Made by a program: the position numbers and the translations under genes. Shown here piece by piece: positions 38,112-47,866 of a stretch of 64,000 nucleotides of DNA (positions are counted from its first letter, which is position 1; every line of letters starts with the position of its first letter). The notes beneath the pieces were generated by a model. That model did not search any database. It saw only the letters and a program-made list of their open reading frames with translations, and had not been told where the DNA came from. Source of the DNA: Paramoeba atlantica (taxonomy: Eukaryota; Discosea); contig CDRNVI010000032.1 of assembly GCA_977017575.1 (NCBI GenBank), forward strand, positions 124,001 through 188,000, read 5' to 3'.

Positions 38112-38936
38112 GTATACAGGGGAGATAGGGAGGGGGGTACGTGGATGTTGATGGAGGAGAGAAAGATGCAATTCGGTGCTACAGGAATGAAAAAAATGGA
38201 CTTAAACCAGTGTTCGGGTTACTGTAATATTCCTGGTAGGAATATTACGGGGTATAGGAATATAAAAAAATAGCGAAAAAGGGAAAATTATTTTTCGCGA
38301 CGCTTCGCGACGCTTCGCGGCGCGATATTTACTCTTGTGCTCGTTTTTGTCTGTTTTTGGCTTGTGTGTGCGTTTTTCTTGCTATAACGATGAAAAACTC
38401 ATCATGAAAAAATGGAAATAAGGGGCTGCTGGTAGCGAGGTTTTACGAGGTTTCACCAAGGTTTCGCGAGATTTCAGAGGATTTTATCAAGGTTCCGAGG
38501 TTTCACGAGGTGTCACCGAAGTTTCACCGAGCTTTCGCATATTTTACTTTTACGTTGCTTGCAGAGGTGCCGATAATAGGCGTTAAGTGAGAAGCCAAGC
38601 TTTCCAAGTAGTCCTGGCGGGCAGTGGGAGAAAATGCCTGGTAACTGTCAAATACGGTCATTCCCAATCTGTGGTAATGCACAAGAATGAAATGGTCGTT
38701 GAATATAATCACTGCTATAATGCGGCGGACAGAAGTTATACAGTATGTTGAGTTGGTTTACGTCCCAAACCCAACATCAATCGCGTTTTTCCCGTGTTTA
38801 AAAACATCATGTGAGTGTCCACATTCGACAATTTGCGATATATCGATAATACATTTTCACATAGGTGGTCTAAGGCATGATTAGATAGATTACATAGATC
38901 TAAGGCGTGATTTCGACAGGGGTGAAAACTTCCATA
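38112..38936. other. Gene-free stretch with degenerate short tandem repeats
   Basis: Around 38435-38535 a roughly 12-25-bp motif related to gaggtttcacgagg recurs about seven times in degenerate form. A cgcgacgcttcgcggcgcg palindromic cluster lies near 38295-38320 and a relative (gcgccgtttcgcggcgcg) near 47955. A short minus-strand frame at 38524-38712 partly overlaps the repeats and matches nothing I know. Confidence 0.5.
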
Positions 38937-40258
38937 TGGGGGGGTCTAAATTTTTTAAAAATTGTCCAATTTTGGAAAATAATAGCGCATTGGAGAGATC
39001 TCGCAGAGTTGTATGTCTTTGGCGTATTCGGAACGCTCGGCTTGAAAGATCTAACCCGATGAGAAAAAAAATGTTTTTTTTTCTTGTGAAAATATGGCAA
39101 TTTTTCTTTTTTGCGCCATTTTGCGCCCCAAAGGACACTATGCAGTTGTCCACTGCCATCCAGTGCCATGCGCTGCCATCCAAAACAGAGATATGAGCGA
39201 GGACCGAAGACCTTTTTTTGATTTGGAGGACCGAAAAACTTTCCATTTCCGCCGGAGGTTGTAGGACAAGTGATGGCCATGATATGAAAAAGCGGCCAAT
39301 GTCGGATTCAATTGTACTCATTTTTCAAAAACACGTCTTTTCCCTTCCTTTTGCAAAATTAGATATTTTCTCGGTCTCTTCTTGTGCGTACTCTGTCATG
39401 TACATGTGCGGACCTGAGTTGAATTTTAAAGTGAAAGCATGATGGGGACACACCAAAAACTTTTGAAGATTTTTTGCGTTGTGACCGAAGAGAAATGTCC
39501 TCACGATCACGAGGGTTGGAAAGTTCGTCACTCTGTTTCCAGTATTTGTTGGAGGCGATGTAAGCACGTAAGTTTCAGAAAAAGATTGTCTCGAATACTT
39601 CCTTACTTTTATTCAGAGGTGCGCAAACCGTCCCACAAATTTTAGTTTTGGGTACTTGTAGTACACAAGTACATAAAAATTAGTCATCCAGTACCATCCA
39701 GTGCCATCCGCTGCCATCCAGTGCCATCCAAATCTTCATAGTGTCCAAAAGCGAGTTCGCTCAAGGAATTCTCATGGTGTTTCGAACGCCCGTTCTTATG
39801 CTTTGCCAGGGAAGATTAAAGAACACCAACGATTACTTCTTGTGGCCGAATTCGAGAAAACACAGTCTTATTCCCGGACTTACCAAAGTGTTTGGGTCCA
39901 CTAGGGAACTGTGAAACTCTGGGTGGAACGAATCATGTTTTTTACGATAAACTTCAGGCAAAAGACAAAGATAAGTTTGATAATAAGTTTAAAAACTTCA
40001 GAAAACGTTGTAGAATCATCGTAGAAAAGAAGGGTGCATATTGTGGATGCAACACGGGTTTTAAAATAATGTTTCCTAAAAATATGTGGGATTTTTTTTT
40101 TCTTTAAGTGCCAATTTGCTTTTTTGGCCTATTCGGTATTTGGAGTTCTAATTTGATATGTCAAAAGCTACCAGTGCAAAGACATACAACTCTGCGAGAG
40201 CTCTCGAATGCGGTATTATTTTCCGAAATTGAAAAGTTTTTGCAAATTTTAGACCCCT
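38937..40258. mobile_element. Family I element bounded by ~110-bp inverted repeats
   Basis: The left arm (about 38937-39045, containing ggggggtctaaatt, gcgcattggagag and gcagagttgtatgtctttg) is repeated inverted at about 40145-40258. The intervening ~1.1 kb has only short plus-strand frames (39439-39645, 39892-40107) without a recognisable domain. It also holds decamer-like gccatccagt repeats (39145-39175, 39690-39730). Single termini of the same family occur at 16445 (with C1 inserted), 47545-47612 and 48485-48560. Target duplication was not resolved because C2 abuts the right end. Confidence 0.6.
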
Positions 40259-40260
40259 CC

Positions 40261-41013
40261 CAGATTGGGCAGCTTCATTTACCCCCCTACAGGTCTTGCA
40301 TTTTGTTCGATTTCGGAAATATTTGGTATGGGACTGTTTTTCGCTCCGATCGTCTCGAATCCGCGGTCCTTTTCATGATTGGAATAATAATTTTTTTTAC
40401 TAAAATGACTAGACAATTTTTGAGGGTGTACACTTTTTTTTTGATTTTTTTTCTTGCTTTTAAATATTTTTTAATGTTTTTAAAAATGTAAATCATGCTT
40501 AGAGAACGCAAAAAAGACGCTGAATACGTATTCAATAACCAATGTGATAACCTTTCTTTTCTACCACCAATTTAAGTCGTTTGCGGGTCTTTAAATGGAT
40601 TTCTTAATTTATCGACATGTACTCCTGATAAAACATCGAATTCCTGGAGAAAAAAACATTCCTGGAGATTTTGAGCTCATTAGCTACAGCACGTAGGGAT
40701 TTTAGTTCCTTGTAGCGTGCTATGATGAGAGTTCGCCTTTCTGGTGAAATACGCTGATTCGGGAGAGAAGCCCGATATCGTTTGACCATTGAGGAAAAAA
40801 CAGAAAAAAAGTAGATTTTTCTAGGGTGGGCCAAAAAAAAATTGACTTTTTGGACAAAATTTTTAAGGTCTCGGAGCAAATCAAGGTCGCTTGAGTGAAA
40901 ACGACCGCGGATTCGAGACGATCGGAGCGAAAAACAGTCCCATACCAAATATTTCCGAAATCGAACAAAATACAAGACCTGTAGGGGGGGGTAAATGATG
41001 CTGCCCAGGGGTG
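40261..41013. mobile_element. Tc1/mariner-like TIR element C2, 753 bp, with HTH fragment
   Basis: The arms (40261-40374 and about 40895-41013) carry the same family-specific internal blocks as C1 (aggtcttgcattttgttcga, ggactgtttttcg). The length equals that of C1. The right end is followed by TA (41014-41015). The left end is eroded or overlaps the family I terminus, so its TA is not clear. On the minus strand at 40604-40789 a short frame includes ERRTLIIARYKELKSLRAVA, typical of the N-terminal helix-turn-helix of Tc1-type transposases. This supports a once-coding parent element. Confidence 0.78.
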
Positions 41014-41015
41014 TA

Positions 41016-41902
41016 CTTAACTCTACTCGGTCTCTATTTTCACGGACAGTGATTTGAAGAGGGTTATTTGTTATTTCGAATGCCGGATTCCCGATTCGTG
41101 GCGCTGGAGGTTCTGTAATAATCCAGGAGCTTAGAGGCCCACGCAGAGAACGAACTGTGTTGGGGATACCATCTTTTAATTTCATAGGAGATTCCAGGGA
41201 TGCGGTGGATGGTAGCATTGGTAGAGATTATTGATTCAATGAATTCTAAGTATTTTTCCCCCCATTTTAAGCAACATTCCAATCTTTCTTCTCGACTTTC
41301 GCCAAAACAAATTCCACCCAAACAAATTGCCCTAAAATTTTGTCTTTATTAAACGGGGGGGATGAGGGGGGGTCTCTATTAAAGGGGGGGTCACAGTAAG
41401 CGTTTTAACACATTTTCAGAAGAAAAAATAGAAGCATTTGTATAGAAACAAGAGAGTTGGGAGAAAAGAGGACCAGTGAACACACCAGCGAACCAAAAGG
41501 TATGAAATTGGTACGCGAGAAGAGATGAGAAAAAAGGCAAGCCATTTTTTTATCAAGTAGAAACCTTAAGAAAGAACGGCAACGTGCGTGAATGGTCTAT
41601 TTTCAGTATTGTTGAGTTCTTGCTTTTTTCCGCCTACAGCTCCAACCACCATTGGTCGTATGAGCTAAAGATAACAAAACATCCTCTGCTACTTCCAACG
41701 CTTCGCTTTACCTTTTTGCGTGTATTAAATGCTGCAGGAGAAAGAATTTCGTTACAGATCACCTGGAAGAGGTCTTCAACGGATGTACAAAAATGTACAA
41801 GAAAACACACACAGAAAACCGTCTAAAAACACCACCACTGTAAGTGAAATACGCTTAAAAATGAACAATCATTTTTCGTAATATTAATTTCGCCTGTTTC
41901 TA
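41016..41902. other. Gene-free gap with a terminus-like G-rich repeat
   Basis: The segment at about 41350-41398 (tctctattaaaggggg then gtcacagta) resembles 35985-36034 (gcatattaaaaggggg then gtcacagta). Both look like the right end of another TA-flanked family whose left end is not visible. The remaining frames (41064-41321 minus, 41584-41826 plus) match nothing I know. Confidence 0.5.
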
Positions 41903-42216
41903 CCGTATACCCCCGCAGTAATAGATCCCCCCAGTACCAGAGATTTGGCCAATTTTGGGCTGACCCCCAGTAACAGAGATTTGGCTCGGGAGGGTGGTTG
42001 GAGGGGGGAGGGGGTGTTTGGGTGGGTGGTGGTGGCTGGGCGGGGTGAGGGCGGTTGCGAGGGAGCGAATGGCGTAGTTGCGGGGTTGTCTGGACAGAAA
42101 ATGAACGCACCCTTGAACAAAAAAGGTCTTTTCCCACCAAAAAGGCATACCCCCCCAGTAACAGAGATTTGGTCATTTGGGCCCAAAATCGATTCTATTA
42201 CTGGGGGAGTATACGG
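41903..42216 (-). mobile_element. Family E TIR element, complete copy 2
   Basis: Reverse-orientation copy of the element at 24243-24558, 314 bp, with TA at 41901-41902 and 42217-42218. The termini are ccgtatactcccccagtaat (right end, reverse complement) and ccgtatacccccgcagtaat (left end). Interior blocks, including the C-rich centre, align with copy 1 at what looks like over 80 percent identity. Confidence 0.88.
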
Positions 42217-42218
42217 TA

Positions 42219-43161
42219 ATTGCCAGTTTTCCTAGCAGCACTCGATTGGAGTGCGCAGAGGACCAACCTCCAGACTATCAAACTGCTCTCTAGGTCTACT
42301 ATGCGTACGATTTTTAGCAGAATTCTCAATACATGCTAAGCAACATGTGAACTTGCAGACCGAAAGTGTGAGTCAAAATAAAAGCATTAATATAATGCAA
42401 GGAAAAGGCAAGTTTAATGGTTGTGTGCGATTCGTATTCCGATTTGTAATTCCGCATCAGCTAGGTGAAATGCTCATACAAGCTTTCAAGAGGCATGAAA
42501 CTTCAATTTTCAATTGTTTCTGCAGCATATGTTTCTTTCTCTTACGTAACGCCAGTTTACGAAGTTTTTGAAGAAGTGAACCATAGAGGCTGATAACATC
42601 AGAGGAAATAAAATTTCCTCTGGAGGCAACAGGGAACATATTGTGGGCTAAATACTTCAGAGGTCGTTCTAAAAGTTCAAATAAAACACTGCATAAAAAT
42701 TAATTTCATAAATAAATTTTCTTTGCAAGTACGTGTTGTAGAAACTAATTGAAAGTTAGTGCTATAATGTTGCCAATAATTGAAAGAAAACAAGCATTAA
42801 GATTAAGCGCCAGCTTGATGGTGATCAAGTTTAGTATTCTTCTAAGGTGAGACTCGCTTCAGTATGCCCGAGTTTCTTATACTTATCTCTGTATTACATT
42901 TAACCGCATTAGGAGTTACCCGGTTTGAAGAGAAACAAATAATACATCTTCATCAATAAAAAAGAGAATCAAATCAAAACTTCTCGAGAATAGATATCGA
43001 GACTCTTTGCGGAAGAACATACCCGAATAAAGAAATGCCCCCAAAAAAGAAAAAAATTCTCAATGAATAGTGTAGCAAAATCCAGGACTAATTTGACCAA
43101 TAACGAATCTAGTGGAATATCACCATGTGGCGAAATAGCGCAAATTATTGAATATGTCGCT
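42219..43161. other. Gap between transposon island and the Pol5-like gene
   Basis: About 0.94 kb. Contains one doubtful small frame (42457-42639). The rest is AT-rich without recognised repeats or RNA genes. Confidence 0.45.
42457..42639 (-). CDS. Possible small basic protein, 60 residues
   Basis: An ATG-started frame encoding a protein with a strongly basic helix (QKLRKLALRKRKKHMLQKQL). It has the same orientation as all host genes and lies in an otherwise empty gap. No homologue is recognised and the length is within chance range. Listed as a candidate only. Confidence 0.25.
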   Translation of the reverse strand: MFPVASRGNFISSDVISLYGSLLQKLRKLALRKRKKHMLQKQLKIEVSCLLKACMSISPS

Positions 43162-46100
43162 CTATCTCCTCTTTATCTTCTGAACTCTCTTCCTTTTCTT
43201 AGTTTTGGAAGAGATTTGCTGCCGTTTCGCTTCGTATGCTTTGCGTTTCAAGCGTTTCTTTTCGATTATTTCTCGACGATGGTTTCTCCTTTGCTGAAGT
43301 TCTTCTGGCGATTTCTGCAGCTTGTGCTTCTCTTTTCGCGGAACGTGTTTATTCTGTCCTTGCTTTTCATCGCGCTTTTCAGTATTTCCCATAGACAAAG
43401 TATTCGGTGTATCTTTATTACTTGCCTTGCGCGTCCCCTTCTTATCATGTTTAACCCGGTGCGATGCTTCTGTACTAGGCGACGCTGTGTTCAATTCGTA
43501 TTTATCTAATAGAATATCTGCAAGGACGATCAAGGAAGAAATATTTGAGTATAGTTTAGGAGAAATAGGAAATGCCATATTTTCCAACCATTGCAAATAC
43601 TCCTCTGTTAAGGAGACATAAAAAGATCGAAATTCAGAAAGACATCGGCGTAGTGCTGCACAAAGTGTTGGAAGTAAGCTCTGAAGAAGCGTCACGAGCA
43701 AATCTTTTGACTCATTGGAACTAAATGCCTGCTCTGTCAATTTTCTTTGACTTGAGATGATAGATAATGGCGGCATTAGAAGAGAGAGGATAGAAACTAT
43801 ATGTGACTCCGACTGACGCCTTAAGTTCTCTTCCATGCTAGGCAGGTTTCTGTAGATTTCATTAAAAAAATCAAGAATTCTCGTGGAGCACTGTAGATCA
43901 CGTTTGCATAGAGCTCCCTTCTGTAACTGAATCACAGGTGAGGTTGTACAGTTCGAACGCTGCTTCATAATATCTTCTAAATGATCCCTCACTCTTGGAA
44001 ACACATCCAGTGCAGTGTTCAATGAATCGTTTCGCATAACATTTAAGACGTGGCGCAAAGCGGCTCCCATGCGATCGGAGAACAAAAGTTGAGTAAAGAA
44101 TTCACCGAGAATCCGTTTAGCGTGAACACAAAGATCAGCACGATGCAGAGTGCTAATCAAAGAGAGAGCTCCTTCTTTAATCCATGGGTTTCGAAGAATT
44201 GAATTAGCGCGCGACTGAAGAATCCTTGCAGCTTCCGTTGAAAGGCTTTGTACGAAGAAACTACAATTCTTACCCGTTGCGTTCGTTGAACACTGGACAT
44301 TGGGCTTCACTGCGGAAAAAGTAGAAAGAAAATGTCGCAACTCGGATGCCATTGTCTCCTTCAATGATTGATTTCTTACAGTGACCTCGATAAATCGAAG
44401 CCACCTCATGGCTACGATGTATCCAACTTCCTTTACCGGAAATTTAAACAGGATGCCACATAGTTTTGTGCGCCGAATGTTCAGCAGCGTAATGTCGGTG
44501 CTAAAAGTTTCAGGCACAAGGGCAGACTTTCCATCATTTACACTGACTTCTACTTTTTCCTGTGTCAAACTCGTTGATTCGTTTAAACTTACCGTGCAAG
44601 CGTCAACTTGCACATTGGAACCTTTCAAGGTATTCGCCGTGTCTTCTGAATAATGTGATGAGCTAGGAGAAAGCATGTGGAGAACTGAGCTGGCGTTTAA
44701 TTTTGGGCATAGGAATGTTGAAAAATATGACTCCAAAGCCTTGTCAAGACAATTCCTCAGGGAATCATTCCACAGAATCTTATATCCACTTTCGTACAGC
44801 ACTGAAAAGGCGGAAAACGTTAGTAAATCTACCGATTCATTGAAACTATTCTTTGGGAATGTCTCAATTATTGTGCACGCTGCTTGAGCAATGTCAGTGC
44901 CTTGTAAAACAGATTCATCGTTTACCAACAAAGTAACGATCAGCAGTTGGGCCAAACCTTGGCAAGAACCAGAAGAAGAATAAATATTCAACAAGGAAGA
45001 CCGTATTTTCGGATGCCGCATCATAGTTGAATTAGGATAAGCGACTTCAGCTTTGTTAGAAACATTTCCTGACCAACGAAAAAATGAATCTAAAAGATCA
45101 GGAAGGCTCAAATCTAAAGATGCACAATACATCTGTCGGTGATCCTTCGTACTTTTAATTTTCGAATCAACGTCAGTCGAGGATTGATAGTTCAAAATTC
45201 GAGAAAGGTGATTCAATAGGCTTGCGCGTTGTTCGGATGTTATGGATGGTGCTATTAGTACGTTGTCCACATCAACGCCAGACTGATTCGTTTGCAAGAT
45301 TATATTCATTAAGAAAAAAGTAGTTGCCACGCTAATGGCGCTATCTAAATCCGCTTTTCTGTTATGTGGAACTCGCAAGCTTATAGAACGTACTACCTGG
45401 CGAACTACGAAGGCCCGTATTTCTTCGGCAAATGTATTGCAGACTGGTTGTCTAAGTGACATGTGAGACAGGAATTCATTCTCTTGCGTCGATGAATCAT
45501 CGGAATCAATGTCCATATCAATAGAAGGAGATTCACTACAGTCTTCTTGATTGAGGTAGATAGGGTTGGAGGCATCAACGTATTGCTCTAAAAGCCGAGA
45601 TACGATTTCCCTAAGAGATCCATCGCCTCCATATCCATCTATACCCTGCGCAGGACGCAAAGTTGGTAATCGAGAAAGCTTTGCACCCTTCATAATTTCA
45701 CTTAATACGCGGTTTCCCTGATATCCGTTGATTCGTTTAGAAACTTCCTGACAAAGACTGTTCGAAAAGGTCTGGCGTGCGGCACGTTGAGGAAGACTTT
45801 CATCAGGAAAATTAGAGAAAAACACACGAATAAAGGGTTCTATAATATTCAGAACCTCCTTTTCATCCATCAAGGACATGATCACACAGTGAAAGACGGG
45901 ATGAAGATCGGGATATGTCTTCCAAAGCTGGTTTTGTTGCAGGAGGTTACGTGTGAATAATTGCACTTTTTTAGGGTGAAATACATCTAAACTTTTCGGC
46001 ATTAGGTCCTGGGGTATTTCTTTCATAATATGCTCATCCTTCTTCAACCTAGACCGGATAGAAAGATAAATGCATATCGCGTCAGCTCCAATGTTATTTA

Positions 46101-47061
46101 TTTCTATTCTTTGCATTCCATCTGGCGTAAAATACGCTTTTTGCAAAAAGGAAAGACCACATAGAAGTAATTCAGAGGAGACCGAACTGATCAAATGGCA
46201 GAAGAACCTTGTTGTCCACACACGCGCAAGTGGGCTTCCAGCGTAGACCTGTTCAAGCACGGCAAATACAAGCTTTCCATCCTCCTTCTTCACCGTTTTT
46301 TCCTTTCCATTCATCAACAAGCAAACCACGAACATAGAATTAAAAAAGACAAGAGATGGCTTCAAACCCTCGTAATCGGATCCAAGCTGACCAGTAGCAA
46401 TCGGTTTTAAGAAATTTCGCAAAGTGTCCGAAATAACCTCTTGAATTCGTGAACTTTTGCTTCTTAGAATCTCGTTAAGCACGATCGTGCTTATCAAAAC
46501 GCGATGAAAGGATGCTGTAAGCATACCATTAAGCAGGCGGTGAACAACGTATTGAGACAGTGATGTCAAGTTTCGAGATGACTTTTCTATGCTAATAGAA
46601 TCGACTAGAGTAGAAATGTGAGAATCTAGGTTGACAACGGCACTCTTCCCCTTCAACAAATCAAAGACAGCGTTAACATTTTTGCGTTCTTCAAGCTTTT
46701 CTAAAAGTTTTTCATGAGTTTTTGTTTTTTCGGAAGCAATTTTGCGTTCGGAAAATGAACTCGCGGTTTCAGTCTCTGGATTTGTACCTTCCTCAATACT
46801 AGCCAGAAAAAGCAAATATTTATAATAATTTTCGATGTTGCACGGCGAAAAAGGAGCCCCTCGTGAATTAGAGAACAAACGAAAAAATACATCTTTATCA
46901 GATGTGCGGCGAACAGCTCGTTCTAAATCACTCGAAGGACACAATGATAACAAGAATTCTAATTCGAAAGAACTTTTGAAGCTAGACTTGCGAGAAAACC
47001 CCTTCGCAAATTGCCTCGCTGCTGCGGTTATATCCCGTGTTATTGAATCGCTCTCTAACAT
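43162..47061 (-). CDS. Pol5/MYBBP1A-like nucleolar protein
   Basis: This 1299-residue protein is built of helical repeats throughout, as in the DNA polymerase phi/Pol5/MYBBP1A family of nucleolar rRNA-synthesis and ribosome-assembly factors (despite the name, not a polymerase). Supporting features are the early YVVHRLLNGMLTASFHRVLI block, corresponding to the family's RLV.GL.S.R...R.GF segment; a central acidic stretch (DMDIDSDDSS, about residue 515); and a highly basic C-terminal tail (KKRLKRKAYEAKRQQ, KTKKRKRVQKIKRR) typical of nucleolar targeting. Length is similar to MYBBP1A (~1300). The family is poorly conserved, so the label is probable rather than certain. Confidence 0.72.
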   Translation of the reverse strand: MLESDSITRDITAAARQFAKGFSRKSSFKSSFELEFLLSLCPSSDLERAVRRTSDKDVFFRLFSNSRGAPFSPCNIENYYKYLLFLASIEEGTNPETETASSFSERKIASEKTKTHEKLLEKLEERKNVNAVFDLLKGKSAVVNLDSHISTLVDSISIEKSSRNLTSLSQYVVHRLLNGMLTASFHRVLISTIVLNEILRSKSSRIQEVISDTLRNFLKPIATGQLGSDYEGLKPSLVFFNSMFVVCLLMNGKEKTVKKEDGKLVFAVLEQVYAGSPLARVWTTRFFCHLISSVSSELLLCGLSFLQKAYFTPDGMQRIEINNIGADAICIYLSIRSRLKKDEHIMKEIPQDLMPKSLDVFHPKKVQLFTRNLLQQNQLWKTYPDLHPVFHCVIMSLMDEKEVLNIIEPFIRVFFSNFPDESLPQRAARQTFSNSLCQEVSKRINGYQGNRVLSEIMKGAKLSRLPTLRPAQGIDGYGGDGSLREIVSRLLEQYVDASNPIYLNQEDCSESPSIDMDIDSDDSSTQENEFLSHMSLRQPVCNTFAEEIRAFVVRQVVRSISLRVPHNRKADLDSAISVATTFFLMNIILQTNQSGVDVDNVLIAPSITSEQRASLLNHLSRILNYQSSTDVDSKIKSTKDHRQMYCASLDLSLPDLLDSFFRWSGNVSNKAEVAYPNSTMMRHPKIRSSLLNIYSSSGSCQGLAQLLIVTLLVNDESVLQGTDIAQAACTIIETFPKNSFNESVDLLTFSAFSVLYESGYKILWNDSLRNCLDKALESYFSTFLCPKLNASSVLHMLSPSSSHYSEDTANTLKGSNVQVDACTVSLNESTSLTQEKVEVSVNDGKSALVPETFSTDITLLNIRRTKLCGILFKFPVKEVGYIVAMRWLRFIEVTVRNQSLKETMASELRHFLSTFSAVKPNVQCSTNATGKNCSFFVQSLSTEAARILQSRANSILRNPWIKEGALSLISTLHRADLCVHAKRILGEFFTQLLFSDRMGAALRHVLNVMRNDSLNTALDVFPRVRDHLEDIMKQRSNCTTSPVIQLQKGALCKRDLQCSTRILDFFNEIYRNLPSMEENLRRQSESHIVSILSLLMPPLSIISSQRKLTEQAFSSNESKDLLVTLLQSLLPTLCAALRRCLSEFRSFYVSLTEEYLQWLENMAFPISPKLYSNISSLIVLADILLDKYELNTASPSTEASHRVKHDKKGTRKASNKDTPNTLSMGNTEKRDEKQGQNKHVPRKEKHKLQKSPEELQQRRNHRREIIEKKRLKRKAYEAKRQQISSKTKKRKRVQKIKRR

Positions 47062-47866
47062 ACTTGTAGATCAATAATGCTAAAAAACAGTCTTTAGATT
47101 AGTTCAAAATACAGGATTGAGTACTACATGATTGAGGAAAACAGTAAGCAGCATAAAAATTGATATACGCTCGCTGCGTTTCTGTGTACGTGTCGTAGGT
47201 GATTTTCATAATACTTTAACCCGTAGTTATATCAGCACAGAAAATCGCAAAAATAATGAATCTACACCATGTGTTTTGAAAAGAATCAGCGTGGTGCATA
47301 GTGTATTGAAGTCATTAGAAACTCATGTTTCTTGCCTTCCATAAAAATCATCATGTAGAGCAATCGGAGAAAGAAAGAGAAAATTGCTTCTAATACATGT
47401 CTAGATATTTATTGGTGATTTTAGCCCGCTAAAAGTACTTTACCCCCGATTAGGAAAAAAGCAATGAAAGAAAGCAGTGAAACAGCATATCATGACACTA
47501 CTACAAAAAGCAAAGATATGCTACGGCATCTTACTTGATTTGTTCGGCGAGAGATTTCGAATGTGCCATTCTTTTCCAAATTTGAACAATTTTTACGAAT
47601 TTTAGACCCCCCAGATGAAGACTTTCACTCCCGTATGATGCCCCGGATACTTTACATGTGTCATACACGCAAGCACCTTGAGCTAGACGGTGGTTGAAAG
47701 CGCGTGGGGTGTACACCCTCGCTAATTACTTTGAATAAATATAAATTATTAAACTTCCCAGATGTTTTGTCATTCCCAGAAATGACAAATAAGTAGGGGG
47801 GTGGGGGGTGACAATTATGTATGTAGGGGGGTGTACACCCACGCCAAAAAATATTGTAATTTATTA
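47062..47866. other. Gap upstream of the Pol5-like gene
   Basis: Just before the ATG at 47061, on the minus strand, a tgttttttAG tract lies about 25 bases upstream and may be a splice acceptor. Further out, 47545-47612 carries a solitary family I terminus (gaattttagacccccca). An inverted pair of gggtgtacaccc strings occurs near 47703 and 47832. No gene was recognised. Confidence 0.5.
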
